NCBI GenBank assembly: GCA_905181735.1
Contig: CAJIYR010000001.1
Coordinates: forward strand, 62,001-126,000
Reading direction: 5' to 3'
Length of the DNA: 64,000 nt
Source: an uncultured Hyphomicrobiales bacterium
GTDB taxonomy: Bacteria > Pseudomonadota > Alphaproteobacteria > Rhizobiales > TMED25
The translations under genes and the position numbers were made by a program. This document shows positions 46,256 to 56,787 of the stretch, one piece after another. Position 1 is the first letter of the stretch, and each line of letters opens with the position of its first letter. A model generated the notes under the pieces. That model was given only the letters and a program-made list of their open reading frames with translations, had not been told where the DNA came from and searched no databases.

Positions 46256-48499
46256 TTATTTTGTATTTCTCTTAGTGTAAAAACTCATCTTTCCCTTAAA
46301 ATCTTTTGGCAAAACCTTGCCAGTTCTTGCTCTAGTTGATTTCCAGTTAGTAACATCCTTTATTACAAACTTTTTATTTTTTTCGTTACACATTTGCAAC
46401 CCATTTTCATCGTAAAAAGAAATACAATCTAAAATAAAACCATCCTTTAATTTTTGAAAAGTAATACCGGCTCCTTTAGTTGAAATCTTTACACTAACAA
46501 CCGGGAATACTATCAATTTATTATCGTTATTCAAAAGAGCAAAGCAATCACCTTTTACTACTTTTGCAGAAATTAAATGATCGCGTGCCGATAAATCAAA
46601 TACTTGTTTTCCTTTTCTGGTGAACGATATTAATGATTTTTGATTTACTATCATCCCCTTGCCTAAATACGTAACAAGAAAAATATTCAAATCATTTTTT
46701 AAAACAAAAGTATTAACAATAGTTTCCTCTTGTTCAATATCAAACAATAACCTTATTGGCTCACCGGAACCCTTTTCGTTATTGATTTTATTTACAGCAA
46801 CACTATAAAAGCGTCCACTATCGGAACACATTATAACTTTATCAGAAGAAGTTACCTCTAATACCGATTCAATATGATCATCATTTTTAAGTGTAAAATT
46901 ATCTTTATCAATACCGTGACCTTTGTAGGATTTTATCCACCCTCTATTAGATAAAACTATAGTTAATTGCTCATTATCAGCATCATTTAAAAAATGTTCA
47001 ACTTCTACAGCTGACCCAAAAGTGGTCCTTCTCTTTGATAGAGGTATCAATGAATCCTTCGTACTAAAAATACGCTTTATCTCTGATACCTGTTCCCGTA
47101 ATACACCTAACTGTAGATTCTTTGATTTTAGCAAATTAACTAGTGATGTTTTTTTCTCAAGAAGAGATTTATATTCCGATTGAATTTGATCTTCTTCTAA
47201 CTTTCTTAATGACCTTAATTTCATGTCTAATATCGCATCAGCTTGATTAGAAGTAAGAGAAAAAATATCTACTAGATTTTTCTTAGGGTTATCCTCTTCT
47301 CTAACAATTCTAATAATTTCATCTAAATTTAAGTAAGCTACAATATAACCTTCTAAAAGCTCCATTCTTAAATTAATTTTATTTAATCTGTAATCGCTGT
47401 GTCTATTTAACACTAATAATCTATGGTCAAGCCATTGTGAAATAATTGATTTAAGATCGAGAACCTTTGGGATATTACCGCTTTCTCCCTGCAAAACATT
47501 CATATTTAGCGAAAAGTTAATCTGCAAATCCGTCAAAGAAAACAACTCTTCCATTATAATATCTACTTCAATATTATTGCTTCTAGGTTCTATAATGATA
47601 GACAAATCCTCTGCCGAATTATCTCTAATATCCGTTATAGTAGAAACTTTTTTAGTTTGAATTAACTCAGCTACTTTCTCAATTAATTTAGATTTTTGTA
47701 TACCGTAGGGTATTTCAATAACCTCTATTAAAAATCTATTTTTATCTTGTATTTTTCTCCATCTTGACCTTAAACGAAATACTCCTTTTCCTCGTTTGTA
47801 GAATTCAATAATTTCATCAAAAGAGTTAATAATAATACCACCCGTAGCAAAATCAGGACCTTTAAATACCTTCATAATTTCATCAATTGATATATCTGGC
47901 TTTTCTAAAATACCTAATGCCGCATCGCATAATTCTATTATATTATGCGATGGAATATTCGTTGCCATTCCAACGGCTATTCCACTTGAACCGTTTGCCA
48001 AAAGATTAGGAAAATTTGACGGCATTACAGCAGGCTCTTTTTCTTCTCCGTCGTAATTTTCTGTAAATTCAACAGTGTCCTCGTGAATAAATTCCATTAA
48101 CAATTCTGCTGTTACGGTAATCCTTGATTCCGTATATCTCATAGCTGCGGCATTATCACCATCAATATTTCCAAAATTTCCTTGACCTTCAATTAATGGG
48201 TAGCGGTGAGAAAAGTCTTGAGCAAGTTTAACCAACGCTTCATAAACAGCCTGTTCGCCATGAGGATGATACTTTCCTATAACATCACCTACTATTCTTG
48301 CGCACTTTTTAAAACCATTTTGAGGGTTTAACTTTAATTGTAACATCGCATACAGAAGCCTTCTATGAACAGGCTTTAGTCCGTCCCTTACATCAGGCAG
48401 AGCTCTATCTGTTATAGTTGAAATTGCGTAAGCTAAATACCTATCTCTTAACGCTTTTCTAAAATCAATTTTTGATTCGCTAATTACATCTATTGACAA
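46256..48499 (-). CDS. parC: DNA topoisomerase IV subunit A
   Basis: ParC carries DNA cleavage and rejoining in topoisomerase IV, which separates daughter chromosomes. The 747-residue protein has [40 protein letters not shown], and the catalytic Tyr at about 122 in [12 protein letters not shown]. The tower and coiled-coil region ([18 protein letters not shown]) follows. The C-terminal propeller is shorter than in GyrA and lacks a GyrA box; together with the length this favours ParC over GyrA. parE is not in the window. recO follows upstream in the operon. Confidence 0.93.
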   Translation of the reverse strand: MSIDVISESKIDFRKALRDRYLAYAISTITDRALPDVRDGLKPVHRRLLYAMLQLKLNPQNGFKKCARIVGDVIGKYHPHGEQAVYEALVKLAQDFSHRYPLIEGQGNFGNIDGDNAAAMRYTESRITVTAELLMEFIHEDTVEFTENYDGEEKEPAVMPSNFPNLLANGSSGIAVGMATNIPSHNIIELCDAALGILEKPDISIDEIMKVFKGPDFATGGIIINSFDEIIEFYKRGKGVFRLRSRWRKIQDKNRFLIEVIEIPYGIQKSKLIEKVAELIQTKKVSTITDIRDNSAEDLSIIIEPRSNNIEVDIIMEELFSLTDLQINFSLNMNVLQGESGNIPKVLDLKSIISQWLDHRLLVLNRHSDYRLNKINLRMELLEGYIVAYLNLDEIIRIVREEDNPKKNLVDIFSLTSNQADAILDMKLRSLRKLEEDQIQSEYKSLLEKKTSLVNLLKSKNLQLGVLREQVSEIKRIFSTKDSLIPLSKRRTTFGSAVEVEHFLNDADNEQLTIVLSNRGWIKSYKGHGIDKDNFTLKNDDHIESVLEVTSSDKVIMCSDSGRFYSVAVNKINNEKGSGEPIRLLFDIEQEETIVNTFVLKNDLNIFLVTYLGKGMIVNQKSLISFTRKGKQVFDLSARDHLISAKVVKGDCFALLNNDNKLIVFPVVSVKISTKGAGITFQKLKDGFILDCISFYDENGLQMCNEKNKKFVIKDVTNWKSTRARTGKVLPKDFKGKMSFYTKRNTK

Positions 48500-48512
48500 T
48501 TTATATGGCTTT

Positions 48513-49238
48513 CTAAATTAAGTAACTATCTCTAACGAGAGATAATATTCTATCACGTGAATTCGGCATTTTTAAACCAAGGGGTTCATAAACATCTTTG
48601 TTAAGAAAGAAACCTGTTAATAAAAATCCGTTAATTACATCTTTCTTGTTAGGCTTTTTGTTATCAATTAAAAAACTAGGCAGTTTAAGGAGCTTGTCTT
48701 TATAAGGATCGCCAATTTCTTTTGAGACTGCTTTTCCAGACTTTGGAGAAACATATATCAAATTATTAATATCTAAAGAAACAACGCATTTTGATATGTC
48801 TATACCAAAGCCAAGTTCAGCTAGGAATCCCATCTCCCATCTAATAAGCAATTCTAACCAATCATTATTATTAGACATAGAATCCAATACAATACATAAA
48901 GCATTATAGAGATTTCCTACATTCTCTCTCTCAGGGAGTATATTAGTATAGGCAACCAAGGTCTGCAAACCTACTAAAGCTAGCTTATTATTCATTATTT
49001 TTGCTGCACGAGATTCTACGATATCAAAAGTAAAAGAACCAAGATGTTCTGATATTCTAGCCCTCCAATTAAGCTGCAATGTGTTCCCTGCTTGTAACGA
49101 CCCTTTTCTAAATTGAGATCTTATATCACGAACTATACCTAAATGCCTACCGTGATCAGATGTTAAAACCTCAAGCAACCCAGATCTCTCACCATAATTT
49201 TTTAAAGATAGTACGATTCCATTGTCTTGCCACTCCAT
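48513..49238 (-). CDS. recO: DNA repair protein RecO
   Basis: RecO helps load RecA onto SSB-coated single-stranded DNA. The 241-residue protein begins [20 protein letters not shown], the typical OB-fold start, with [20 protein letters not shown] and [21 protein letters not shown] helical domain follows ([19 protein letters not shown]). The zinc cysteine set of some RecO proteins is incomplete. The frame extends 22 codons upstream into era, but ATG at 49238 fits the family start and leaves a 16-base gap after era. Confidence 0.9.
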   Translation of the reverse strand: MEWQDNGIVLSLKNYGERSGLLEVLTSDHGRHLGIVRDIRSQFRKGSLQAGNTLQLNWRARISEHLGSFTFDIVESRAAKIMNNKLALVGLQTLVAYTNILPERENVGNLYNALCIVLDSMSNNNDWLELLIRWEMGFLAELGFGIDISKCVVSLDINNLIYVSPKSGKAVSKEIGDPYKDKLLKLPSFLIDNKKPNKKDVINGFLLTGFFLNKDVYEPLGLKMPNSRDRILSLVRDSYLI

Positions 49239-49254
49239 CTTACGCTCGCATAAA

Positions 49255-50157
49255 TTATTTTTTTTTGTATTCCAAGCCCATCGCATGATATCTTTCAGGG
49301 TCACTTAACCAATTTTTTCTTACCTTGATATACAAAAATAAGTGAACCTTTACTCCTAAAAACTTTCCTATTTCATTTCGAGATTGTATCGATATATCCT
49401 TTATCTTAGACCCACCTTGACCCAGAAGAATTTTCCTCTGGTTCTCTGTTTCGACAAAAATAACCTGTTCTATTTTTATACTGTTATCTTTTTTTTCTTC
49501 CCATGTCTCATTTTCTACAGATAAAGAATAGGGTATTTCTTGGTGTATGTATTTAAATATAACCTCTCTTGTAAACTCAGATGCCAATTGCTTGACAGGA
49601 ATATCGGTTAATTGATCCTCGGGAAAAAGCCATTCGGAGATAGGTATATTATTAGAAAGCCATTTGACCAAGGGATCAATTCCATTTTTCTTAACTGCAG
49701 ATACCATAAATATTTCTTTAAAAGAGATTTGATCTTTATATAAATCAATTAAAGTTAAAAGTTTTTCTTTGTTAATTAAATCAATCTTATTAATTACAAG
49801 TATTACAGGTAATTTTACGTTTTTTAATTTCTCAATAACAAATAATATTTCATGATTAAGTCCTTTAGTGCAATCAACGATGAACAAAACAACGTCCGCA
49901 TCCTTTATGCCATTCATAGCCGAAGAAACTATCGCAACTTCTAAATTCTTATTAGCTGGAAAAATTCCTGGAGTATCTATGAATATAATCTGGGATTGAT
50001 TTTCAATTAATATTCCTTTCACTGATGTTCTTGTGGTTTGTACTTTATGTGTTACTATAGACAGCTTCTGACCGATAATAACATTCAATAGAGTTGACTT
50101 ACCTGCATTAGGTGCCCCTACAATCGAAACAAAACCACTCCGTTTTTTAATCTCCAC
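49255..50157 (-). CDS. era: GTPase Era
   Basis: Era is an essential GTPase that binds the 3' end of 16S rRNA during small-subunit assembly. The 300-residue protein has G1 GAPNAGKST at residues 14-22, the switch region VQTTRTSVKGI, G3 FIDTPGIF, G4 VINKIDLI and G5 MVSAVKKNGI. The C-terminal KH domain has QGGSKIKDISIQSRNEIGKF then LFLYIKVRKNW. It overlaps rnc by 11 bases, the widely conserved rnc-era pair, and is followed by recO. Confidence 0.96.
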   Translation of the reverse strand: MEIKKRSGFVSIVGAPNAGKSTLLNVIIGQKLSIVTHKVQTTRTSVKGILIENQSQIIFIDTPGIFPANKNLEVAIVSSAMNGIKDADVVLFIVDCTKGLNHEILFVIEKLKNVKLPVILVINKIDLINKEKLLTLIDLYKDQISFKEIFMVSAVKKNGIDPLVKWLSNNIPISEWLFPEDQLTDIPVKQLASEFTREVIFKYIHQEIPYSLSVENETWEEKKDNSIKIEQVIFVETENQRKILLGQGGSKIKDISIQSRNEIGKFLGVKVHLFLYIKVRKNWLSDPERYHAMGLEYKKK

Positions 50158-50839
50158 TAATAACTCCTTCTCGGATAAGAAAACTTATTGCGGCATTTCT
50201 TTTAGCTTCTCTTTTAGAAGGCCCTATACCGGTAGATTTATCAAAATTCTTTACAACGACACTAATAGTAAAAAAGGGATTATGAGAAGGACCAGTTCTA
50301 TCAACTTCTATATATTCAGGTAAACCAAGAGTTTGAGCCTGACACCATTCCTGTAACCTTGTTTTGGGATCAATGGGCACCTCCTCTTGCGTATCAATTA
50401 ACTCTTTCCAATGGTTATTTATAAATTTTTTTACTTCACCCAAACCTCCATCAATGTAAATAGCTCCAATTAAGGCCTCACAAGCATCCTCTAATATCGT
50501 ATCTTTACTTCTGTGACCTAATTTCTCTTCCCCAGGCCCCAATAATAAAAATTTTCCAAGATTTATTTTTTTAGCCACGACTACCAACGCTTCTTTGTTA
50601 ACTAAATCAGCATACCTTCTCGAGAGCTCACCTTCTGTAGCCAATGGGTACCTTTTATACAAAATATCCGTTATTACAAACCCCAAGACCTTATCACCTA
50701 GAAACTCTAACCTTTCATTACTTGGAAATATTGTATTTGAAACACTTGAGTGTGTAAGTGAATTCTTTAAATTATCTTGATCTATGAATGTGTAGTTTAT
50801 AGAACCACCAATTAATTTATTATCTATTTTTCTTATCAT
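50147..50839 (-). CDS. rnc: Ribonuclease III
   Basis: RNase III cuts double-stranded RNA in rRNA and mRNA maturation. The 230-residue protein has the signature NERLEFLGDKVLG at residues 41-53, the second acidic cluster ILEDACEALIGAIYIDGG and a C-terminal double-stranded RNA-binding domain (DPKTRLQEWCQAQTLGLPEY, then GPSKREAKRNAAISFLI). The start overlaps the lepB stop by four bases and its end overlaps era by 11, so the three are translated from one transcript. Confidence 0.96.
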   Translation of the reverse strand: MIRKIDNKLIGGSINYTFIDQDNLKNSLTHSSVSNTIFPSNERLEFLGDKVLGFVITDILYKRYPLATEGELSRRYADLVNKEALVVVAKKINLGKFLLLGPGEEKLGHRSKDTILEDACEALIGAIYIDGGLGEVKKFINNHWKELIDTQEEVPIDPKTRLQEWCQAQTLGLPEYIEVDRTGPSHNPFFTISVVVKNFDKSTGIGPSKREAKRNAAISFLIREGVISGD

Positions 50840-51570
50840 GTTATCTTCATTAGTATTCTATTCCACCTAATCATCGACGTCCATTGCCATATTTTCCAAA
50901 TAGATTCTTCTTTATCAATAGAAAAGAATAGTATTTCAGCTTTTCCTACAAGGTTTTCATAAGGGACGTAACCAACTTGTGACATAAACCTAGAGTCTAA
51001 CGAATTATCTCTATTATCGCCCATCATAAAATAATGTCCTTCTGGAACAATGTATAATTGAGTATTGTCACCCTTAGAATTTGGAAGAATATCTATTATA
51101 TCATGAATATTATTATCTATATACTCTTTATACTTTGGAATAATTGTATTAATCCCCATTCGATTGGTATAATTAAAATTACCACTCTTCTCCAATATGA
51201 GCTCTTTACCATTAATTGTTAGCTTTCCATTTATTACCTGAATCTTGTCACCTGGCAAACCAACTATTCTTTTTATATAGTCAACCTTGGTGTTAGAGGG
51301 TAATTTAAATACGGCAACATCTCCTCTTTTTGGGTATTTTGAGAAAATTCTTTTTTCAACTATCTGAGGGTTAAATGGAATTGAATAATTGCTATATCCA
51401 TAAGAATATTTTGATACAAATAAATAATCACCAACCAATAAAGTCGGCAGCATTGAACCAGATGGTATTGTAAATGGTTGAAATAAAATAGTTCGTATTA
51501 ACATTGCAACCAAAAATGCCCAAAAAATCATTTTTACGTTACCAATTAGTGTATCTTTTTCTTTTATCAT
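50836..51570 (-). CDS. lepB: Signal peptidase I
   Basis: LepB cleaves signal peptides on the outer face of the inner membrane. The 244-residue protein has one N-terminal membrane helix (residues about 10-30). The catalytic Ser is at 39 in IPSGSMLPTLLVGDYLFVSK, and the general base Lys is at 100 in VDYIKRIVGLPGD. FMMGDNRDNSLDSRFMSQVG completes box E. It lacks the second membrane helix of the E. coli enzyme, which is usual for alphaproteobacteria. It lies between acpS and rnc. Confidence 0.96.
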   Translation of the reverse strand: MIKEKDTLIGNVKMIFWAFLVAMLIRTILFQPFTIPSGSMLPTLLVGDYLFVSKYSYGYSNYSIPFNPQIVEKRIFSKYPKRGDVAVFKLPSNTKVDYIKRIVGLPGDKIQVINGKLTINGKELILEKSGNFNYTNRMGINTIIPKYKEYIDNNIHDIIDILPNSKGDNTQLYIVPEGHYFMMGDNRDNSLDSRFMSQVGYVPYENLVGKAEILFFSIDKEESIWKIWQWTSMIRWNRILMKIT

Positions 51571-51579
51571 TTTACTTGC

Positions 51580-51990
51580 TTAAAAATTATCATTATCTGG
51601 AATAGCATATATAACAACCGTTGCTTGCGCATAAGGATACTCATCTGTTAAACTAATATGCATACTAGGATACATACCATTAGGTGTTATATTTTCAAGT
51701 CTTACCGCAGCTCCGCCAGTTAAATTTAAAGTTGGCTTACCTGAATTATCATTAGCAACCTCAATATCAGACCAATAAACACCTTTACGAAATCCTGTTC
51801 CTAAAGCTTTTGCGCAGGCTTCTTTTGCGGCATATCTTTTTGAGTAAGACTCTACGCTCAACAATTTTGTCTCGCATTTTATTCTTTCGTTTGCGGTGAA
51901 GATCCTATTAATAAACCTATCCCCAAATTTAGATAAAGTAGATTCTATCCTCCTTATATCAATCAGATCAGTTCCGATACCTAAAATCAT
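51580..51990 (-). CDS. acpS: Holo-[acyl-carrier-protein] synthase
   Basis: AcpS transfers phosphopantetheine from CoA to acyl carrier protein. The 136-residue protein has the N-terminal MILGIGTDLIDIRRIESTLS motif with the metal-binding Asp, and FTANERIKC. The motif KRYAAKEACAKALGTGFRKG has the conserved K-x-x-x-K pattern, and HISLTDEYPYAQATVVI ends it. Length fits the type I family. It lies ten bases before lepB, consistent with one operon from rsh or pyrE onward. Confidence 0.95.
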   Translation of the reverse strand: MILGIGTDLIDIRRIESTLSKFGDRFINRIFTANERIKCETKLLSVESYSKRYAAKEACAKALGTGFRKGVYWSDIEVANDNSGKPTLNLTGGAAVRLENITPNGMYPSMHISLTDEYPYAQATVVIYAIPDNDNF

Positions 51991-52030
51991 TTTAAACCTA
52001 TATTATTTTTATTTATACTCATTAAAACAA

Positions 52031-52765
52031 CTACCGTGAACTATTGATATTAGATTTCATCTTCCTTATAACGGAATCTAAACCTGAAAAAATCGATTCA
52101 CCAATTATAAAATGACCTATGTTTAATTCTTGCAAGCATTCAATTTTAGCAATCTTTAAGGCACTCTGATAATTTAAACCATGACCAGCGTGTACTTCTA
52201 AATTTAATGAATCGGCATAATTAGCAGATTCATTAAGACGCAAATATTCATCGTCTGCCTTGCTGTCATTGCTATTAACTAAACCAGCGAATTCACCTGT
52301 ATGCAATTCTACAATATCTGCATCTAATTTATTAGCCAAATGAATTTGACTCATATCCGGATCTATAAATAATGAAACTTTAATATTATTATTCTTTAGT
52401 TTTTCTATGTATTTGCTTATGAATATAGTATTTTTTTGCAAGTCTAGCCCACCTTCAGTTGTCAGCTCTTGTCTTTTTTCCGGAACTAAGCAGCAAGCAT
52501 TTGGCCTGTGATTAATTGCTATTGTTACCATCTCTTCTGTAGGTGCCATCTCTAAGTTTAAAGGCAACTCAATAGATTCAATTAAACGTTTAATATCTTT
52601 GTCGCTGATATGCCTTCTGTCTTCACGTAAATGAGCTGTAATTCCATCGGCACCAGCTTCATAAGCGTACTTAGCAGCTAGGAGTGGATCTGGATAATTC
52701 CCACCACGAGCATTTCTTAAGGTAGCAACATGATCAATATTCACACCCAATCTTAAGTAATTCAT
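52031..52765 (-). CDS. pdxJ: Pyridoxine 5'-phosphate synthase
   Basis: PdxJ closes the ring of vitamin B6 from deoxyxylulose phosphate and an aminoacetone derivative, so it shares DXP with the dxr branch. The 244-residue TIM-barrel protein has LRLGVNIDHVATLRNARGGN, AGADGITAHLREDRRHISDK, NLEMAPTEEM, CLVPEKRQELTTEGGLDL, ELHTGEFAGL, VHAGHGLNY and NIGHFIIGESIFSGLDSVI. The start overlaps the pyrE stop (ATGA). Length and motifs are normal. Confidence 0.97.
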   Translation of the reverse strand: MNYLRLGVNIDHVATLRNARGGNYPDPLLAAKYAYEAGADGITAHLREDRRHISDKDIKRLIESIELPLNLEMAPTEEMVTIAINHRPNACCLVPEKRQELTTEGGLDLQKNTIFISKYIEKLKNNNIKVSLFIDPDMSQIHLANKLDADIVELHTGEFAGLVNSNDSKADDEYLRLNESANYADSLNLEVHAGHGLNYQSALKIAKIECLQELNIGHFIIGESIFSGLDSVIRKMKSNINSSR

Positions 52766-53346
52766 CTAATTTTTCTACTTCCTGGCTTTGTGATAGCAAT
52801 TGCAGAAAGCCAATCTGGCACATTATTAGAATCATAGGTTTCTATGTAAATCTGAGTTAGAGAAGCAATAGGAAAACCAATATCAGCCTTACCCATTGAT
52901 CTATCTATTAAACAACCGGTTCCAATTACTTCACCACCATGCTCTTTAATAGCCGATATACATTCATTAGATGATAATCCAGTGGTAATTATATCTTCCA
53001 CCATTAAACACTTAAAACCCTTCTTTATTTCAAATCCACGTCTTAATTCAAATTGACCATTGACCCTCTCAAAAAAAATTGATGGTAAATTTAATTGTCT
53101 TGCAACCTCATAACCAACTAATACCCCTCCCATAGCAGGAGAAACAACAATATCAATGGTTGTTTTTATATTAGCCATTATTTTTTTAGCCAGCTCTTTG
53201 CATAATTTTTCTGCCCTATAATGATCCATCATAACTTTTGCGCATTGAATATATTTTGCACTATGTAGACCAGAGCTTAACTCAAAATGCCCTTCTAACA
53301 ACGCTCCAGCTTTTATAAATTCATTTATTATTTCCTCTTTATTCAC
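52762..53346 (-). CDS. pyrE: Orotate phosphoribosyltransferase
   Basis: PyrE attaches orotate to PRPP in pyrimidine synthesis. The 194-residue protein has AGALLEGHFELSSGLHSAKY, IVVSPAMGGVLVGYEVARQL, the hood residues FFERVNGQFELRRGF and the PRPP-binding loop KCLMVEDIITTGLS. It belongs to the shorter OPRT type. The start codon is GTG at 53346, supported by GGAG seven bases upstream. It lies between rsh and pdxJ and overlaps the latter by four bases. Confidence 0.95.
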   Translation of the reverse strand: MNKEEIINEFIKAGALLEGHFELSSGLHSAKYIQCAKVMMDHYRAEKLCKELAKKIMANIKTTIDIVVSPAMGGVLVGYEVARQLNLPSIFFERVNGQFELRRGFEIKKGFKCLMVEDIITTGLSSNECISAIKEHGGEVIGTGCLIDRSMGKADIGFPIASLTQIYIETYDSNNVPDWLSAIAITKPGSRKIR

Positions 53347-53362
53347 TTCTCATCTCCTAGTT

Positions 53363-55501
53363 TTAGTCAATAATTCTTGTAACTCTGTGTATAACTGATA
53401 ATTTTCTCAAAGCACTAATAATTTTATTTAAATGAGATAAATCCCATACACCAATATCAATATCTAATTTGTAGAAATCTTTCGATCGAGTTGCAAGGAT
53501 TAGATTTTCTATATTTGCATTATTCGAGCCAATAACTTGTGATATTTTTGCCAATGCCCCCACCTCATTTGCACAATCAACAATTATTCTACCAGAAAAT
53601 CTTTCTTTTTTTTCTGCATCTACATCCCAAGTAATATCAATCCAATTTTCTAACTGATCATTAAATATTTGAGATTTCTTTGAGTATTTAGAATGTATTG
53701 TAATTCCTTCACCAGGAATGAGGATTCCGAAGATACGATCGCCTGGAACAATTCTACTGTTATCAGAAAATTTAACAGGTAAATCATTATCAATGCCCCT
53801 TATTGGCAAGGAATGTTTGTATGTGTTTTGTTTTATAATATTTAGTTTATTGGTAATTTTTTCTTTATCTAGATTCAAGGCTTTGAGAAGCAAGTTATTG
53901 TCGATTTCACCTCTACCAATCTTGGCGTTTAAATCTTCAATTGAATTCATGCCAAATTTTGAACAAACACTATTCATATCGAGGTTTTTATTATCTATAT
54001 TATATTTTAACAAAATACGATCTATTATCTGACTGCCTAATTTTGAGTATTGTTTATGAATTTTTTCTTTATTAATTCTTCTAATTGAACTCTTGGCCTT
54101 GCCAGTTACAGCAACTCTCTCCCAAGCAGATGGAGGGTGCCGCTTATCATCACATATAATTAGTATTTCATCACCGTTAACAATCTCTGTCGTTAAGGGA
54201 GACTGGATTCCGTTTATTCTACACCCCTTACATTTATCTCCAATATCAGTGTGAACCGAATAAGCAAAATCAATTGGAGTCGCGCCCCTTGGTAAAGCAA
54301 TTATTCTTCCCTTTGGAGTAAAACAAAATACTTGGTCTTCAAATAATTCTAATTTTGTATTTTCAAAAAATTCTTGTGGACTATCTTCATCCTCTAACAT
54401 TTCTAATAAATTATAAAGCCATTTATAAGCTCTCGTATCCTTTGCCTTCACTACAACAGCGCTAGATTTGCTATCTTTATAAAGAGTATGTGACGCAAGA
54501 CCTCTCTCAGCTACCTCTTGCATCTCATTACTTCTAACCTGTAATTCTATTCTTTGGTTGTTAGGTCCTATTAGAGTGGTGTGTATAGACCTATAGTCAT
54601 TTTGCTTTGGAGTTGATATGTAGTCTTTAAATCTCCCCGGGACAGCCCGCCATTCTCTGTGAACAATACCTATTACATTGTAACAATCTTCGATATTATT
54701 AGTAACTGCTCTAAAACCATACACATCTGATAGTTGTTCAAGTGATATTGATTTTCTTTCAATTTTTTTCCATATTGAATATGGTTTTTTTTCACGACCT
54801 TCAATTTTTACAGAAATTCCTTTATTTTTTATCTTCTCTGTTAGCTCTTGTTCAATCTCCATTAAAATTTTACTGGATTTATCCGAAAGTATAGATAATC
54901 TATTTAATATTAAAGATCTGGCTTCTGGATTCATTACCTCAAAACATAAATCTTCTAATTCTTCTCTCATAGACTGTATACCCATTCGACCTGCTAAAGG
55001 GGCATAAATATCCATTGTTTCTTTAGCTATTCTATTCTTTTTATCATCAGATAGGTAATTGATAGTCCTCATATTGTGCAGTCTATCTGCAAGCTTGATC
55101 ATTAAGACCCTTACGTCATCTGATATGGCCAGTATAAGCCTTCTAAAATTCTCAGCTTGTTCAGTTTCTTTGGAAATTAGATTTAATTTTCCAATTTTAG
55201 TTAACCCGGAAACTAAACCAGAAATTTCATCTCCAAATATATCCTTTATTTCAGATAGCGTTGCATTTGTATCTTCAACTGTATCATGCAAAAGTGCTGT
55301 TGCTATTGTCGCATCATCAAGTTTGAACTCAGTTAAAATTGCAGCCACTTCTAAAGGGTGGGAAAAATAGAGATCACCAGAATCCCTTTTTTGAGACCCG
55401 TGAGCTTTCATTGCATAAACATAAGCTTTATTTAGTAGAAGTTCATTTGCGTCAGCGTCATATGAAAGCACTTTTTCAATAAGCTCGTATTGCCGCATCA
55501 T
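53363..55501 (-). CDS. rsh: Bifunctional (p)ppGpp synthetase/hydrolase (RSH)
   Basis: This enzyme sets the stringent-response alarmone level. The 712-residue protein has an intact HD hydrolase domain (LLHDTVEDT with H72-D73, and KLADRLHNMRTI) and a synthetase domain (REKKPYSIWKKIERKSISLE, YGFRAVTNNI, NDYRSIHTTLIGPNNQRIEL). A TGS domain (FCFTPKGRIIALPRGATPID) and a C-terminal ACT domain from about residue 640 follow. Both catalytic halves look complete, as in alphaproteobacteria with a single Rel/SpoT. It lies directly after rpoZ. Confidence 0.95.
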   Translation of the reverse strand: MMRQYELIEKVLSYDADANELLLNKAYVYAMKAHGSQKRDSGDLYFSHPLEVAAILTEFKLDDATIATALLHDTVEDTNATLSEIKDIFGDEISGLVSGLTKIGKLNLISKETEQAENFRRLILAISDDVRVLMIKLADRLHNMRTINYLSDDKKNRIAKETMDIYAPLAGRMGIQSMREELEDLCFEVMNPEARSLILNRLSILSDKSSKILMEIEQELTEKIKNKGISVKIEGREKKPYSIWKKIERKSISLEQLSDVYGFRAVTNNIEDCYNVIGIVHREWRAVPGRFKDYISTPKQNDYRSIHTTLIGPNNQRIELQVRSNEMQEVAERGLASHTLYKDSKSSAVVVKAKDTRAYKWLYNLLEMLEDEDSPQEFFENTKLELFEDQVFCFTPKGRIIALPRGATPIDFAYSVHTDIGDKCKGCRINGIQSPLTTEIVNGDEILIICDDKRHPPSAWERVAVTGKAKSSIRRINKEKIHKQYSKLGSQIIDRILLKYNIDNKNLDMNSVCSKFGMNSIEDLNAKIGRGEIDNNLLLKALNLDKEKITNKLNIIKQNTYKHSLPIRGIDNDLPVKFSDNSRIVPGDRIFGILIPGEGITIHSKYSKKSQIFNDQLENWIDITWDVDAEKKERFSGRIIVDCANEVGALAKISQVIGSNNANIENLILATRSKDFYKLDIDIGVWDLSHLNKIISALRKLSVIHRVTRIID

Positions 55502-55579
55502 TATTAATACTCTATTCCAATGGATTTATACAAAATCACCTGAATAAATTATATTATAAATTGTTTTAAATTAATAGTA

Positions 55580-55978
55580 TTAACGTGACTTTGAATTATT
55601 TTCTGAGGCCGCAAGTTTTTCAAGCCCTCTTAAAAGCTCTTCTTCTGACATTCTCTCTGATTCAACTGGCTCAACTATAGAAGTATCATCGCTGAAAATT
55701 GGATTGATTACCTCAACTATTGGAGCTGTATCATCTTCAGGTTCATCGACTTCAGTGTATTTTTGCAACGAGTGAACTAATTCTTCCCTAAGATCTTCTG
55801 GTGATATATTATTATCAGCAATTTCTCTCAGCGCAACAACAGGATTTTTATCATTATCTCTAGCAACTGTAATTTCTGAACCAGTTGATATCATTCTCGA
55901 TCTATGACTTGCAATTAAAACTAAATCAAATCGATTTGCAACTTTGTCTATACAGTCTTCAACAGTTACTCTAGCCAT
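55580..55978 (-). CDS. rpoZ: DNA-directed RNA polymerase omega subunit
   Basis: Omega folds around the beta' C-terminus and helps assembly and (p)ppGpp binding. The 132-residue protein starts [20 protein letters not shown] and has [20 protein letters not shown] and [11 protein letters not shown], then an acidic C-terminal extension longer than the E. coli protein (91 residues). AGGAG lies six bases before the ATG. The rpoZ-rsh arrangement is conserved in proteobacteria and links the polymerase subunit to the alarmone enzyme. Confidence 0.95.
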   Translation of the reverse strand: MARVTVEDCIDKVANRFDLVLIASHRSRMISTGSEITVARDNDKNPVVALREIADNNISPEDLREELVHSLQKYTEVDEPEDDTAPIVEVINPIFSDDTSIVEPVESERMSEEELLRGLEKLAASENNSKSR

Positions 55979-56050
55979 GGAATTCTCCTAAGGTATGTTA
56001 TCTATTTGTTTTAATAAAAGTTTTTTACATAAGAATCAATAGGTAATATT

Positions 56051-56083
56051 ATTATATCATAGAATTAAACACAATAATTCTAT
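56051..56083 (-). promoter_or_regulatory. Extended -10 promoter of rpoZ with adjacent inverted repeat
   Basis: On the minus strand TGATATAAT (56059-56051) is a perfect extended -10 element pointing at rpoZ, about 73 bases before its ATG. Directly upstream, a nine-base perfect inverted repeat (ATAGAATTA at 56059-56067, TAATTCTAT at 56075-56083, seven-base loop) covers the -35 zone. No good -35 hexamer is visible. The repeat might be an operator, but its AT content reduces confidence. Confidence 0.45.
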
Positions 56084-56148
56084 TTACATAAGATATAATA
56101 AGAACTTATCAGGGTTTAGTTTATCGTTAATTTAGAATATAAAAAACT

Positions 56149-56787
56149 ATGAAAACTATTGGACCTACAAAAAACTGCAAATTATGCTCACGTTTATACG
56201 ACTTCAGATCTGGGAATATAAAAAAATATCCATCTTATTACAATGGATCGATTCCAATTTACGGAGATAAAAATGCAGAATTATTAATCATTGGACTTGC
56301 GCCAGGTCTAAACGGTGCAAACAATACCGGAAGACCTTTTACTGGAGATTATGCTGGAGAAATACTTTATCACACCCTTGCAAAGCATAACTATTTATAC
56401 GGTGAGTATATCGCAAATGACCTGGATAAATTTTCATTAAAGAATTGTGCTATAACAAATGCAGTTAAATGCGTCCCCCCTGACAACAAACCTAATGCGA
56501 ATGAAATCAACAATTGCCAAAGATTTTTGTTTGATGATTTAGCTAGCTTAAAAAACATTAAAGTTGTTCTTACTTTGGGAAGAATTGCCCATAATAGTTT
56601 AATTAAAATTCTAAATTTAAAGATATCAAAATACCCTTTTAAACATAATGCCCACTACGAATTAAGTTCTTTAAACTTATTCAATTCCTATCATTGCTCT
56701 AAATATAATATTAATACAAAAAAATTAACTTTAGAGATGTTTGAGGATGTTTTTAAAAATATTGATTATTTTATAAAAAATACTTAA
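56149..56787 (+). CDS. udgB: Family 5 uracil-DNA glycosylase (UDGb)
   Basis: UDGb removes uracil and some other deaminated bases from DNA. The 212-residue protein has motif 1 LAPGLNGANNTGRPFTGD and motif 2 NSYHCSKYNINTKKLT. It has four Cys for an Fe-S cluster: two in CKLCSRL near the N-terminus, one in AVKCVPP and one in NNCQRFLFDDLA. Spacing fits family 5 rather than family 4. It is a lone plus-strand gene between rpoZ and smpB, and its stop overlaps that of smpB by four bases. No Shine-Dalgarno is seen. Confidence 0.88.
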   Translation: MKTIGPTKNCKLCSRLYDFRSGNIKKYPSYYNGSIPIYGDKNAELLIIGLAPGLNGANNTGRPFTGDYAGEILYHTLAKHNYLYGEYIANDLDKFSLKNCAITNAVKCVPPDNKPNANEINNCQRFLFDDLASLKNIKVVLTLGRIAHNSLIKILNLKISKYPFKHNAHYELSSLNLFNSYHCSKYNINTKKLTLEMFEDVFKNIDYFIKNT

